This document shows, in pieces, positions 21,781 through 32,283 of a DNA stretch of 64,000 nt. The stretch is from positions 4,608,001-4,672,000 of the forward strand of contig JAZBRI010000010.1 of NCBI GenBank assembly GCA_036874045.1, in the 5' to 3' direction. The notes under the pieces were generated by a model. The model ran no database searches, had not been told where the DNA came from, and worked only from the letters and a program-made list of their open reading frames with translations. The translations under genes and the position numbers were made by a program. The stretch comes from Cymodocea nodosa. Its lineage: Eukaryota > Streptophyta > Magnoliopsida > Alismatales > Cymodoceaceae. Numbering within the stretch: position 1 is the first letter of the stretch; the number at the start of each line of letters is the position of its first letter.

Positions 21781-23067
21781 GAATATTCAACACAGAGGAA
21801 CACTGAAACATTTTCTGAATTGGACTTTAATGAAATTCTTAGGAGTGTAGCTAACCTTTCTTTAAAAGAGAACGTAGAGATGGATGCTCCAATAGAAAAA
21901 CCATTAGGAGAAATTCTATATCCGGAATTAGTTGATGAACCTTCATGTATTCGATTGTCAAACTTTGAGGGAGATAGGTTTGAACTGAAATTTAATTATA
22001 TTAGTCAATTGCCACATTTTCATAGATTAAAAAGAGAGGATGCCTATTATTTCCTTAGAGAATTTAACGAAGTTTGTCAAATGATGAAAATGCCAAACAT
22101 GAGTATAGATGCTATTAAACTTAGATATATCCCTTTTGCTTTAAAAGACATAGCTAAGAGATGGTTATATACTCTGTCGCCCGATTCAATTTCTACATGG
22201 ACTGAATTTTGCTCTATTTTTCTGGAAAAATATTATCCAACACATCAAACGATTAAAAAGAAAAATGAAATATTAATGTGTAGCCAAAAGCAGGGTGAAT
22301 CATTCTGGAAATATTTTGAAAGATTTAAAGATTTACTAACTCAATGTCCACATCATGCAATGAGTAAAGCACAATTAATAGGTATAATTTATGAAGTCAT
22401 AGATGTTTCAACAAAATCGTTATTAGAATCTACTTGTCAAAATGGATTTTTGAAATTATGTAGTGAAGAAGCATGGGCATATTTAGAAAACTTTGCAAAA
22501 AGAACTGCATAGTGGGAAAACTCGGTTGAAGCTATTGTAGATAAAAGAATATTGCCACGAGGAATGCATGAAATAGATTCAAGTACCATGCTTGAGGTAA
22601 AATTAACTGAATTAACAAAGAAAATAGAAGAGTTATCATTAAATTAAAATCTAGTAGAAAAGAATGCAAACATTAATGATCTAGATATTATTTATGCTAG
22701 AAATCAAAAAGATAACTTTGGAAATTCTTATAATCCTAATTGGAGGAATCACCCAAATTTATCTTGGAGGAACAACAATTTCCAAGGAGGAGAAAATATA
22801 AATGAGAAGAATATAAGTTATGAAGCATTACTTGAACAAGGATCTAGAATAGAGAAATTAGAAAAGATAATCCAACAATTAAACAATCGTTTGGATTTTG
22901 TATTTGGAAATGGTGCAATTCAAAATTAGAATAGAAATATACCCCTTAGACAGAAGGAATCAATAGAAGTTTGACCTACTGGAGGATTGCCAATGCAAGC
23001 AGTACCTAACCCTATCAATAGAACTGTTAATGAAATTGATACCTCTTCTAGGAGGATAGCTGAATGA
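21781..23067 (+). pseudogene. Gypsy A gag (capsid ORF), located 3' of pol
   Basis: Open from 21781, directly after an AG and with no ATG at its start. The Retrotran_gag domain follows: HFHRLKREDAYYFLREF, MMKMPNMSIDAIKLRYI, FALKDIAKRWLYTL, STWTEFCSIFLEKYYP, GESFWKYFERFKDLLTQCP and AWAYLENFAKRT. The tail has NSYNPNWRNHPNLSWRN and GGLPMQAVPNPI, which in Athila immediately precede the TLRSG linker that is found here 8 kb upstream, at 14140. Stops at 22510, 22645, 22928 and 22972; no frameshift. Family function: capsid formation. Confidence 0.88.
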
Positions 23068-23080
23068 AGCAGTATAACTG

Positions 23081-23145
23081 AAGTAGCTATATATCTATAT
23101 ATATATAGATATATATATCTATAGATATATATATATATATATATG
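23081..23145. repeat. AT microsatellite with TATAGATA palindromes
   Basis: Alternating TA steps with ATATCTAT/ATAGATAT inverted units between gag and the F-box-like ORF. Such a tract forms hairpins easily. No function is assigned. Confidence 0.9.
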
Positions 23146-23297
23146 TTTTTATTTATAGTTAATAGTATCGTAGAGTTAATCCTTAACTCAATGAACTTAG
23201 TACGTTGAGTTATGCCTTAATTCCATGAGGGTGTGTAGTAGTTATGTTAAATTTTTGTCTCTACTAAATTTTTGTTTTTGTTATATAGAATCAACAA

Positions 23298-24434
23298 ATG
23301 GAATTGATGCAATTACCGTTGGATGCACTAAGGGAAGTACTGAGTAACTTGTCAGCTAAAGATCTGTGCATGTTATGTTCTGTATCAAAGGAAATTAAAG
23401 ACTATATTGAAGAAAAATATTTTCACGGACTATAAGCTGCAAAAATGACTAAGATTAGAGATGGATTCATATGGAGGTCAATTAATCGTAGTTCAATTAA
23501 CCATGAATATTTGACTATGGAAGAAACTACTGGAATTCCAACAAACACATTAGAAGGAATAGATCATATTATGGGGATAGATGAAGGATTAATTATATAC
23601 AGGACGAGACCAAGGTATGCAAGTCTATTACTTGATATTTTGATAAGAAATCCTACAATAAGAGAAGAATGGTATATAGGAAGACCTAATAGATATGAAG
23701 TACCAACTGTAAATTATGGGTCAGCTTTAATATTTTCTGATAAAAATTCTACAATTCCTGAAAAATTATATTATTGGAGACCTACAGGAAATTGGGGTGA
23801 AGATTTACACTTAAGTGTGTATAATTTTCTGAATAGATCTTGGACTGAAAATATTATGATATATCTAGGAAAAAAATCGTTAATTAACAACATGCATGTC
23901 ATACTTAATGAATATATATATCTAGTCACAGATATATCAATAGCATTTGGATCTGATTTATACATAGTGAGCATAAACAATTATGATGATTTTATAGAAA
24001 TATTACCTATACTGAGTGATATAGCTAAACCATCATCTGCAAAATTTGATAAAATTCAAATAGGGATGTGGTATAATGAATATGATGATCCTACTTTATG
24101 TCTGATACGATGGTGGGATGAATTGATGAAATTTCAAATATGGATTATGAAAGACATAAATGAATGGAAGTGGGAAGAGGAGTATATTGAAATAGATGTA
24201 GAAATAGAAATTGCTACATTATCCTGGAACCGAAAAGGATCCCTTTCTGCATTTCATTTCATTAATGGTAATACACTTGTATTTAGCATTTATAATATAT
24301 TACAAGTTTACAAATTAAGAAGGAACAAGAACTACATTAAAACAGAATTAATAGCAAGAAGAACTATGCCTAAAAAGTTTGCTTGGACTGACACGTTTAT
24401 TCCATTTGTTTCTACTTTTCAATCATGTTCTTAA
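23298..24434 (+). pseudogene. F-box-like ORF carried by gypsy A
   Basis: ATG at 23298 opens a 378-codon frame with one in-frame TAA at codon 46 (23433). Residues 4-35 (MQLPLDALREVLSNLS, then AKDLCMLCSVSKEIKD) fit the F-box consensus: LP.D.L..ILS.L...DL.....VSK..... A FIWRS-type segment follows. The remaining 300 residues are rich in Ile, Tyr and Trp and match no domain I recognise. A pyrimidine-rich tract ending in TTGTTATATAG lies just before the ATG and resembles a splice acceptor. F-box proteins tie targets to SCF ubiquitin ligases; any such role here is inference. The inverted copy lacks this ORF. An unrelated helical motif remains possible. Confidence 0.6.
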
Positions 24435-24848
24435 GCTGTGATTTGTTGTGTGTTTTCTGCATTTACTTTTAGAAAAATTTTAGTTTTCATTTTATTTTAT
24501 AAAAGAAAAAAAACAAAATATCAATCCAGTTTGTTGGTATCTGTTCTGGAAAACCAACTAGCTTGCTTGTGAGCCACCAAAGGCATAGGAGTCTGGGTTC
24601 CATACAAGACAATGATTTATCAATATCTGTTAAATGTTATTTTGTTATATATTTTTCTTTTATCTGTGAATGAAAAGTTTTTCAAAATCAAAAATCGGAA
24701 TATGCAGAAGGAGATACAAACGAAACAAGGTATGTAACTGATTACTTATCCTAAATTTAGATTTAAACTCATTCGTTGAGTTAGATGCTAAATCAACGAA
24801 ACTGTATTCATGCCTGCTACAATTACTGTATTTATTGTCAAATCTTTT

Positions 24849-24887
24849 ACATTGAGGACAATGCAAAATGTAGGTATAGGGGGGAGG
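24849..24887 (+). other. Internal hairpin-polypurine tract of gypsy A
   Basis: CATTG-AGGA-CAATG stem-loop, then GCAAAATGTAGGTATA and GGGGGGAGG. The layout parallels the terminal tract 1.35 kb downstream. It could act as a second (central) plus-strand primer or be a relic of an old element end. Confidence 0.7.
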
Positions 24888-26184
24888 TAATTAAAGTAAC
24901 AGCCATGTAAGTTTGTTAATTAAAGGAATTAAAATGGTATTGAAAAGTTATGTGGAAATTGAAAATTTTATGAACTTGCTGTAACTATCTGATAATTGAG
25001 ACTGTAAAATTTTTTTTAAACTGTAACTACTTGAATGTTGTATTTAGAAGGCTATATAAGATGCTATAGAATTTACTATTTATGCTAATCTAGATATAGT
25101 ATCTTATGTTTTTTTGAATTTCATGAGTTTAATAGTTTCACGATTTTAAAATGAAATCAGAATGTTTAATGAAAAAAAAAAAAATTATTTGAAGTCTTGA
25201 AAGTGCTGAGATGTGAATTCTAGATTAAATGAAACACATATGATTAAAGATACATTTAATTTGCCTGATTAAACTTGTAGAATGATTTATGTATAGATCT
25301 TATTAAACTACAGAAAAGGTATGAGCTTGTTGTTATGGATTCATATTTTCAGTAAATGATAGAAGTAGGACTATATGAGATTGGTGTTGTACTACATCTG
25401 TATTAATGAAATACGTACATATATAGTATGTGATTAATGTTGATTGTTTTGAAAGAAAAAAAAAAAAAAAACTTTGAGAGTTTATTGACTTGTTTGATCA
25501 TGAGCCTTTTGTACTTGAGCAGATAGGTATGTAAGGATTGTTGACCTGAAAAAGGACTCTTGAAATCTAGCAACCTAAGATCCTAATCAGATCTGGGATT
25601 GTTAACTAAAAGCTCGTTACATGGGTACATTAGAAAGCTCCTGTATGATTCAAGCTTGTCAAATTAACTTTTAAAGTACAAATATATATATATATATACA
25701 TATACTGTTCTGAAAAGATAAAATTTTTTTGTGAAATACAGATATCTTATGAATCGAGTATATTTTCTGTTATCTAGAATTGCTGAAATATGAATCTAGA
25801 ATTGACTTTTGAAGTTGTTTAATGGAGATACAATTCTTTATTCTACTTGTCTTAATCATATTGAATTGGATTATACTTTGATTCGTATGTTGTTGAAATC
25901 TATTCTAGAAATCTTATTGGAAAATTCAGGATGACAGATAATGAAAAGAAGAATAAATGATAATATAATTAACACCTATGTGATGATGATATACTTTGTA
26001 TGTAATTTGCATATATTCTAAGTGTATTCGCAGGTTGAAGAGGAGAAAACAATGTTAAAACAGATTACTGAAACATACAGTATATCTATATAATAATACA
26101 AGTTCTTATGCTGAATAGAAGAAAAAAAAAAAGGGGAAGAATTAATTCTAGCACTTTTAGAAAGACCAATTAATTAGATCTTAG

Positions 26185-26222
26185 TTTGCTAAGGGACTAG
26201 CAAAATTTAGGTATGGGGGAAG
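26185..26222 (+). other. Terminal hairpin and polypurine tract of gypsy A
   Basis: TTTGCTAAGGGACTAGCAAA hairpin at 26185-26204, then AGGTATGGGGGAAG ending at 26222, directly before the 3' LTR start TGTTTAG. Confidence 0.85.
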
Positions 26223-28273
26223 TGTTTAGAATGAAAGAGTGCATATTATTAACGGTTAAATGATGGTTAATTGCATAATTTTTAGCTTATCCTATGAGAA
26301 TTAAGTCATTATGTTATAATTGCACTATTATATGCTTTAATTAAAGAATCTACTTAATTTTGGGGAATTAATGTAATTTAGTACATTTCTGAACTGTCGG
26401 TAAGTTGCAGGCTGCGAAATTCTTAAGTATCCGAAAATTTTGATATTTCAGACAGTTATGTTTAACATACCAAACATGTATTGGATAGTTATGTTTAGCA
26501 TACCGAACAGTTATGTTTTAAAAAGAATATTTTACTATTTCCTGAAGTACACGTGTTGAAACCATAATGCATGACTTAAGTGAACTTTCGGTGAGTTATC
26601 TATAACTATTCGAAATTGCAGCTGAGCATCGGATAGTTAAATTTATGCACGTGTTGAATTTAAACGCTTTAGTATATCACGTGAGATGCACATGTTTAAC
26701 TCGTTAAGTTAGTATAACTATACGCATTGAGTTACATGAATATACATTAAGGTAACACGTTATGTTAGCGGCTTATTTCTTTATTGCATGTGTTTTATAG
26801 TTAAATCAACGAGGTAAGTCTGTTGAGTTATTTGTAACTCCACGGACTATGTATTTTCTAATATGGCACTGTAGCGGTTGTTGAAACAAGACAGTTGGAA
26901 GGAAAAACCATGATCGCACGTATCACACAGGAATTCACTCGTCGAAGGGAGACGAAATCATCGTCGTTGATATGAATGAAGGAAATCCAACCGACCATTC
27001 AAGCAGAAGCAGTTACCACTGAAGAAATATAAAAGAAAAGAAGAAAAAGAAGAAAGGGTGCGTGATCGATGGGTGTGGCCAATGTGTACAAAGGAGGAGC
27101 ATCGAGCTTTCTACAGACAGCTTCGACAATTCTTTGAAGTGCCACACCAACTGTCATCACCACCACCATAATCACCAACCATCGGAGGTCTGTGAGGATA
27201 CTTTCCTGATGTCGGGTCAATTCCGAGCCAAACACAATGTCTGACAACCACTATGAGGAGTGATCACGTCGTAGGAAGGGAAGCCATTTTCACCAAGCGC
27301 CAACTCATATTTCAGGAAATCGTAAAGCTTCTAGCCTTGACTTCGGGTTGATGCCTATATGTTGAAGAGGAGATCATCTTGCAATTCTGGACTCGCGATT
27401 CTATAAGGAGAGGAGATAGAATTGTAAGTGGTTAAATTTTCAATGGTGTAATCATGTCGTATGTAGTGATGGAAGTATTTACTATCGACTAAGATTACTT
27501 TACATTTCACCTTTCGCCCATTTCCATGTTCATATTAAAACAAAAATACCAAAAACAACTTATCTGTGTTTGTATTTTCTATTTGAGTGTTGTACTGTTT
27601 GTGTTGTATTGTGATTAATGTTATCTTAGTTAGTGTTGTGATTGTTTTATGTTTGTTTTAGTTTTACAGTTTACTTAAATTGGTTCGTTCAAAAGACTTA
27701 AAGATTTTAATGGTTACTGTTTGAATTATCTGAATGTTAGTATTGCCTAATGATAAATCCAGTGTTTACTAACATTAAAGAGCTTAATTGATGTTATTTA
27801 CAATCTATGGAACCACCCAATGGTTGGCCGAATTCCTCTGTACATAGCAGTATTAAATAGGAAATGTAGGCTCGTGGAGTTAACTTAAGTCCACGAGGTT
27901 AGTCCGTTGAGTTAGCCATAACTCAACGAACTTTGTCCGTTGAGTTAATTGTAATTCAACGGAGAGCTTATTGAATATATAAATTTGATTGTTAAAAATG
28001 AAATAGTTCTCAATTCTTAAACAATTCCCTGTGGGATCGACCTGTACTTGCACACTAATACAATAGACACTGTGCACTTGCAGTTAAAATACAAATTGGA
28101 ATTAATATCTAACTTGTATTAATGGTTGTTTGTTTACTTCTATATAAAAAAAAGATGAATAGGCATAAAGATAAATTAACTAAGTAAAAACAGAAGTTAA
28201 CAAATCGAAGTTTTTCTAGTGCGTTGCTGGAGATCCAAACAAGTTTTCTAGTGTCATGCTAGCCAAGCGAACA
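26223..28273 (+). repeat. LTR A, copy 3 (3' LTR of main gypsy A), about 2050 bp
   Basis: Starts TGTTTAGAATGAAAGAG, ends AAGCGAACA. U3 holds a single unit of the 137-bp array (26577-26640). It is followed by a block (26674-26790) that aligns to Sire LTRs in element orientation (CACGTGAGATGCACATG, then TTTAACTCGTTAAGTTA). TATAAAAG near 27030, splice donor GTAAGT at 27424, U5 block near 28038. Minus-strand frames at 26999-27247 and 27880-28077 are LTR shadows. Confidence 0.9.
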
Positions 28274-29631
28274 CCATGTTTCATCTATATAATTTCATAA
28301 CTACAAATAGAGAAAACTAATTTGCGGAATTTAAAACATTTCTCCCTGTTTGAGATCTTTCTTCTTCTTCTTCTTTTTCTTCTTCAACAATTCTTTAGTG
28401 ACGAATATCTTGTTGTTCTCTGCTTCACTGAATTTACTTTCTATTGATACTTCAAATCTTCAGTGACATAAATCTGACTTTTTCTGCTTCACTGAATTTT
28501 CTTCCATCTGAGAGCTTTTCCCTAAAGAGTGTTTTTAATCCCTAAAAAGATTTTTCGTTTGGTGTGTAGGGATGATTGATCAACGAGAATTCTATGCCTT
28601 TTATATTGTATCTTCATGTCATGCATATCCTCCATATTTAATCACTGCTAGTTTTTCACTTCTTCACTTCTTCTCTTTTTCCTTCATCGAAATACACACG
28701 TTTTGACCCACGTTTATATTTCGAATTTTCTTTAATCATCAATCCTAGATCTCTGAAAATTTTCCTGCAAAATAAACTTTCTTGTCCAAAATTTTTCATT
28801 AAATGTAATAATATGTCATTACTTTAATGTTAACTAAACGAGTAACACAAGTAAATATATAACTTAACGTTTCTAACTTAACGAGTTCCTCATGTGCCAA
28901 CTCACGTGACAAGTACTATAGCTAACTCAACGAACTAAGTCTGTAGTGTTACGATAACTCAACGAACCATCTCTGTTGTGTTATAGATAACTCAACGAAC
29001 TAGTGATAAAAAAATATTTTTATAATAAGAATTTTACCACGTGCAAAAATAACAAATTAAATTTTATAATTCTAACCTAACACGTTGCCTTAGTGTTTAA
29101 TAAAGCAACTCAACATGTTTAATTATGTTAACTTAACGAGTTAAACATGTGCACCTCACGTGATACAATATAACATTCGTAACTTTTAATTTCACCACGT
29201 CTACAACACTAACTTAACGAGCTCGTCTCTTCTTTTATTCACTAACTTAAGGAGTTCTCACGTGACCTATTTTAATCTTTAAGCCTCTAACTGAACGAGT
29301 TCTCACGTGACCACTATACAAATAACACTCTAACTTAACAAGTTGTCTAAACGTGCACTGTTCATGATACAGAAGATATAACTTTAAAACATATCATGCT
29401 TTTCAATAAAAACAAACGTTATCTTAATGTTTAGTTAAATGAGAAATTACTGCAACAAAACGACTAGTTATTAACTTAGTATAATTCCAAATCCAATACA
29501 GACAAGCATTTATATCAGTAAGCTTTTTCCTGTATTAATTGATGTTTTTAATTTTCTTTCACAAGCAATAGTAATTGATTAAATATGAATACTTTCATTC
29601 AGCACACATCATCAAAACAAAATACTCAACA
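28274..29631 (-). repeat. Sire-M 3' LTR, truncated
   Basis: Aligns with 379-1769 and 61620-63001; about 190 bp of its 3' end (plus-strand left side) is missing at the junction with LTR A. In element orientation it starts TGTTGAGTATTTTG right after a polypurine tract, so it is a 3' LTR. TATAAAAGGC box near 28597, G-box and AACTTAACGAG motifs at 28850-29380. Confidence 0.9.
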
Positions 29632-30217
29632 ATCTCTCCTTTTTTGATGATGACAAAACAATATTAAATCAATTATGAAATATATTTAACTCAACAAAGC
29701 ACTTTCGTTGGGTTAACCTTTAATTCAACAAACAAGTTTGTTGACTTAAGATCACTTAAGCTTATTTCTATTATTTGTGTAAAATTCACCTCTCAGAAAT
29801 AAAACTTTTAGATGTCAATAATTACATAAGTATCTTCAGATTTTAATAACCACATAATTGTCTTTCAGATTACATTATCATCTGTCATAACCACTTAAAT
29901 ATCATGTCCCTTTATAATATATACAATTAACATCATAATCATCTTCTTCTTTTGAATTTATAACAACTCTCCCCCTTTTTGTCATTAATCAAAAAGATGA
30001 TTACATAGTATATAAAGCAAGAGACATATTTACAACAAAGCTTTCTGTAAACAATAATAAGAATTGTAAACATTTATAGAAAAAATGTATTGTTCAAATA
30101 ATCAAACAATAAATACAAACATTACATTTTGTATTCAGAATCAAGCAAACAAACAAATGACTTGACATTTATCTATTCCTCCTAAGTATATCACTAATAG
30201 AATTACATATTTTATCT
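29632..30217 (-). other. Sire-M 3' UTR with two polypurine tracts
   Basis: Minus strand carries AAAAAAGGAGAGAT against the LTR (about 29632-29646) and a second tract, ACAAAAAGGGGGAGAG, about 330 bp upstream (29966-29982). Multiple polypurine tracts are reported for Sireviruses. No ORF. One palindromic unit of the LTR kind lies at 29685-29750. Confidence 0.75.
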
Positions 30218-32283
30218 CCTAGATGCCTAAAATCATTTCTGATGTTGTTAAGCACATCATCTAGGGAAGGAGGTAGCTGGGGTTGCTATTCTAGTTGATC
30301 TGAATAACTTGACTGTTGTGGTTGAATATGTTTTATACATTCTGTTGGTTGTTGTTGTTGTTGTTGAGGTTGATGCATGGCTTGGAATCTTTGCAAATCT
30401 TTTACACTAAAAGCTCTCATGCCTTTAGTTTCAGAGGGCCAGTTGGATAAATTTAATTGGCTAGCAAGGAATCTACATACAACATCACCAAAAAATAACT
30501 TTGAACTCATATGCTGTAGTTGAGAAGTAAAAACATCAAACCAATTGATTTGAATTTTATTCAGTAGACCATAGGTTGCATATAGACAACTTCTGCTGAC
30601 TTCCATATTGTGTCCGACTCTCTGAAATAAATTGGCATGCAAAATATTTGCAATAAACCTTGCTTCTGTATTTAGATTTTCCATGAGTCTCATTTCAGTA
30701 TATACACTTGGAATCTGTGGCAAAGATTGAACATCCCATTCTAGTTGTCTAACCATGTCAAATCTGTTTGTAACAACAACACCTTCATTTCTTAAACCTA
30801 AAACTTCAAAAATTAATTCAAGAGACAATGTGAACTCCTATTGATTTATTTGAGTTGTCAGTATATTTTCATTCTTGACCAGATTGCTATAGAAAGCTGC
30901 AATAAGCTCTTTGTATTGTTTCCATTTCATTCCAACTGGCAAGAATTGAATTAAATCTTGAAACTCAAATAGATCTCTTATCTCCATCAAATTTCTGAAT
31001 TTTATTGGACAAGCATGTAGAATCTGACATGTAATCAAATTATTGTATTTCTGCATTGCTTCCTCAAATCTAAAATGAATTGAATTACCTTGAATTTGTA
31101 ATATTGTACACAAAGATGGTGATACCTGAAGCCTTGATTTAGAGTTTAATTCATTTTCAGGAACCTCTTCTTCAAAATGAATGTCATTTTGTTACTCTAT
31201 CAAAATATTATCTTGAAGTTGCTCAAGTAAGCTTGATTCTTCAGCTTCAATAGTGTTAGGAACATTTCCAATATCCTCTACATTCATTGGTTTAGTTTCT
31301 ATAGAATGGTCAAAGTTCAATTTTTCTACAAATTCTACAGTCGGTGTATCTGTTTGTAATTATTCATTTTGTTCAACAAATATCTCCATTGATACATGTT
31401 GTGAATTTTTAGACTCTGCTTCTATAGATTCTAAAAAAGGTTGGTTGACATTAAGCTCTTCTAGAGTCTTAACTTTTTCAATATCTACTACTCCAAACAA
31501 TTCAGCTTGTGAACTAGTTACTGCCTCAACATTGTCAATTATATCTGCAATAACTTGTTCGATATCAGGTGTCTGATGCTCTGATTTTTCAATTTCTGCA
31601 TCATCAGGACTTGTACTAATAGAAAAACTTGAGCTAATATTTGACTTGGATTTCTTCTCAGGTTTTCTAGGAAGAGAAAATAAAGTCTCATCATCTTCAT
31701 CAATTTCTATATGCTTGGAACTGATGAGTTGATCAGATGCACTATAAGGAACAATGTCTAGACATACATTGCCTTTAGGAAATAAAACCTTATCTGATTT
31801 TTCTTTTTCAACAATAATTGTTTCCTTAGAAACAATCTTTGTTTGCTTCATTTTTCTTGATCTTTTTCTCTTATAGTAGGTCAACTGTTCTTCTACTATT
31901 GTTGCTGTTTTCTTGTGAATTTGATCCAAAAAGGTTTTTTGTTTTAATTTTTCAAAGGCACTTTCTATTGCTATAGCCTTTCGAAGACTTTCAACTTTTT
32001 CTTTATCAATAACAATCTATGTTTGTTTGTCCTTTGAAAATAATGGTGTAGGTATTGCAGAGTCATGTTCTTCCTCAAATGGTTGTAATCTAGTTCCATT
32101 TATGGGTGTTTGAGGAATTCTATTTGATGAACCTACTCCTTTTTCCAAGTATTTAGCATATTGTTCTAAAAATGCTATCACCGCACATTTCATGTGATAT
32201 TCTTTGTCATATTTACTTCGTATTCTCATATATTGTCTACTGTCAGCTGTATTCTAAAGTTCTTGTCTAACTTCATCTAGTAT
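30218..32283 (-). pseudogene. Sire-M ATHILA-type ORF, main part
   Basis: Continues from 53958 (start) across the copia B insertion. An N-terminal charged part follows, with Glu/Lys/Ser-rich low complexity. The conserved domain reads FRNLMEIRDLFEFQDL, AAFYSNLVK, LIFEVLGLRNEGV, NLFQRVGHNMEVS, KIQINWFDVF, KLFFGDVVCRFL and MRAFSVKDLQRF. A CAA/CAG-type poly-Gln run (TTG repeat near 30347) precedes a short helical tail, LDDVLNNIRNDF. Stops at about 32229-32260, 32017, 31360, 31194, 30838 and 30286; mostly one frame. It sits in the envelope position of Sireviruses, but I see no signal peptide or membrane segment. Confidence 0.75.
32279..32283. repeat. Target-site duplication AGTAT (left) of copia B
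   Basis: AGTAT flanks copia B here and at 53783-53787, immediately outside TGTTAG and CTTTCA. Confidence 0.93.

Larger units (their letters stand above)
24435..26222 (+). other. Gypsy A 3' non-coding region with M module
   Basis: About 1.8 kb without a gene. It holds an internal hairpin-polypurine tract (24849-24887), then the M module (about 25000-25850), which is shared with Sire-M (54755-55470, opposite strand), copy 1 (2291-2982) and the inverted fragment (10322-10830). The terminal hairpin and polypurine tract follow. TA repeats occur at 25682-25700. Confidence 0.8.
11939..28273 (+). mobile_element. Gypsy A: Athila-like Ty3/gypsy element, 16.3 kb
   Basis: Order: 5' LTR (truncated, 11939-13357), tRNA-Asp PBS, zinc-knuckle/linker ORF fused to protease, RT, RNase H and integrase (13464-17949), ATHILA-type ORF (18466-20706), gag capsid ORF (21781-23067), F-box-like ORF (23298-24434), internal and terminal polypurine tracts, 3' LTR (26223-28273). 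The gag position is unusual. No target duplication can be checked because the 5' LTR lost its first 0.6-0.9 kb. The 3' LTR abuts a truncated Sire-M LTR. Confidence 0.85.
28274..32283 (-). mobile_element. Sire-M, left part: truncated 3' LTR, 3' UTR and ORF C-terminal portion
   Basis: Left half of the minus-strand Sirevirus split by copia B. It carries the truncated 3' LTR, polypurine tracts and most of the ATHILA-type ORF. It resumes at 53783 after the AGTAT target duplication; joining the two halves restores the reading context on both sides (FFSEEI, then LDEVRQEL). Confidence 0.9.

Noticed and set aside
23081..23145. Transcription terminator from the AT palindromes
   Set aside because: It is a TA/TAGA microsatellite; plant terminators are not recognised this way.
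23298..24434. Host F-box gene into which gypsy A fell
   Set aside because: The ORF lies between gag and polypurine tracts of a collinear element, without target duplication or LTR boundaries around it; gag-to-3' order is confirmed by the inverted copy.
30286..31929. A retroviral-type envelope protein with signal peptide and fusion domain
   Set aside because: No hydrophobic leader or membrane helix is seen; motif order matches the plant ATHILA-type protein instead.
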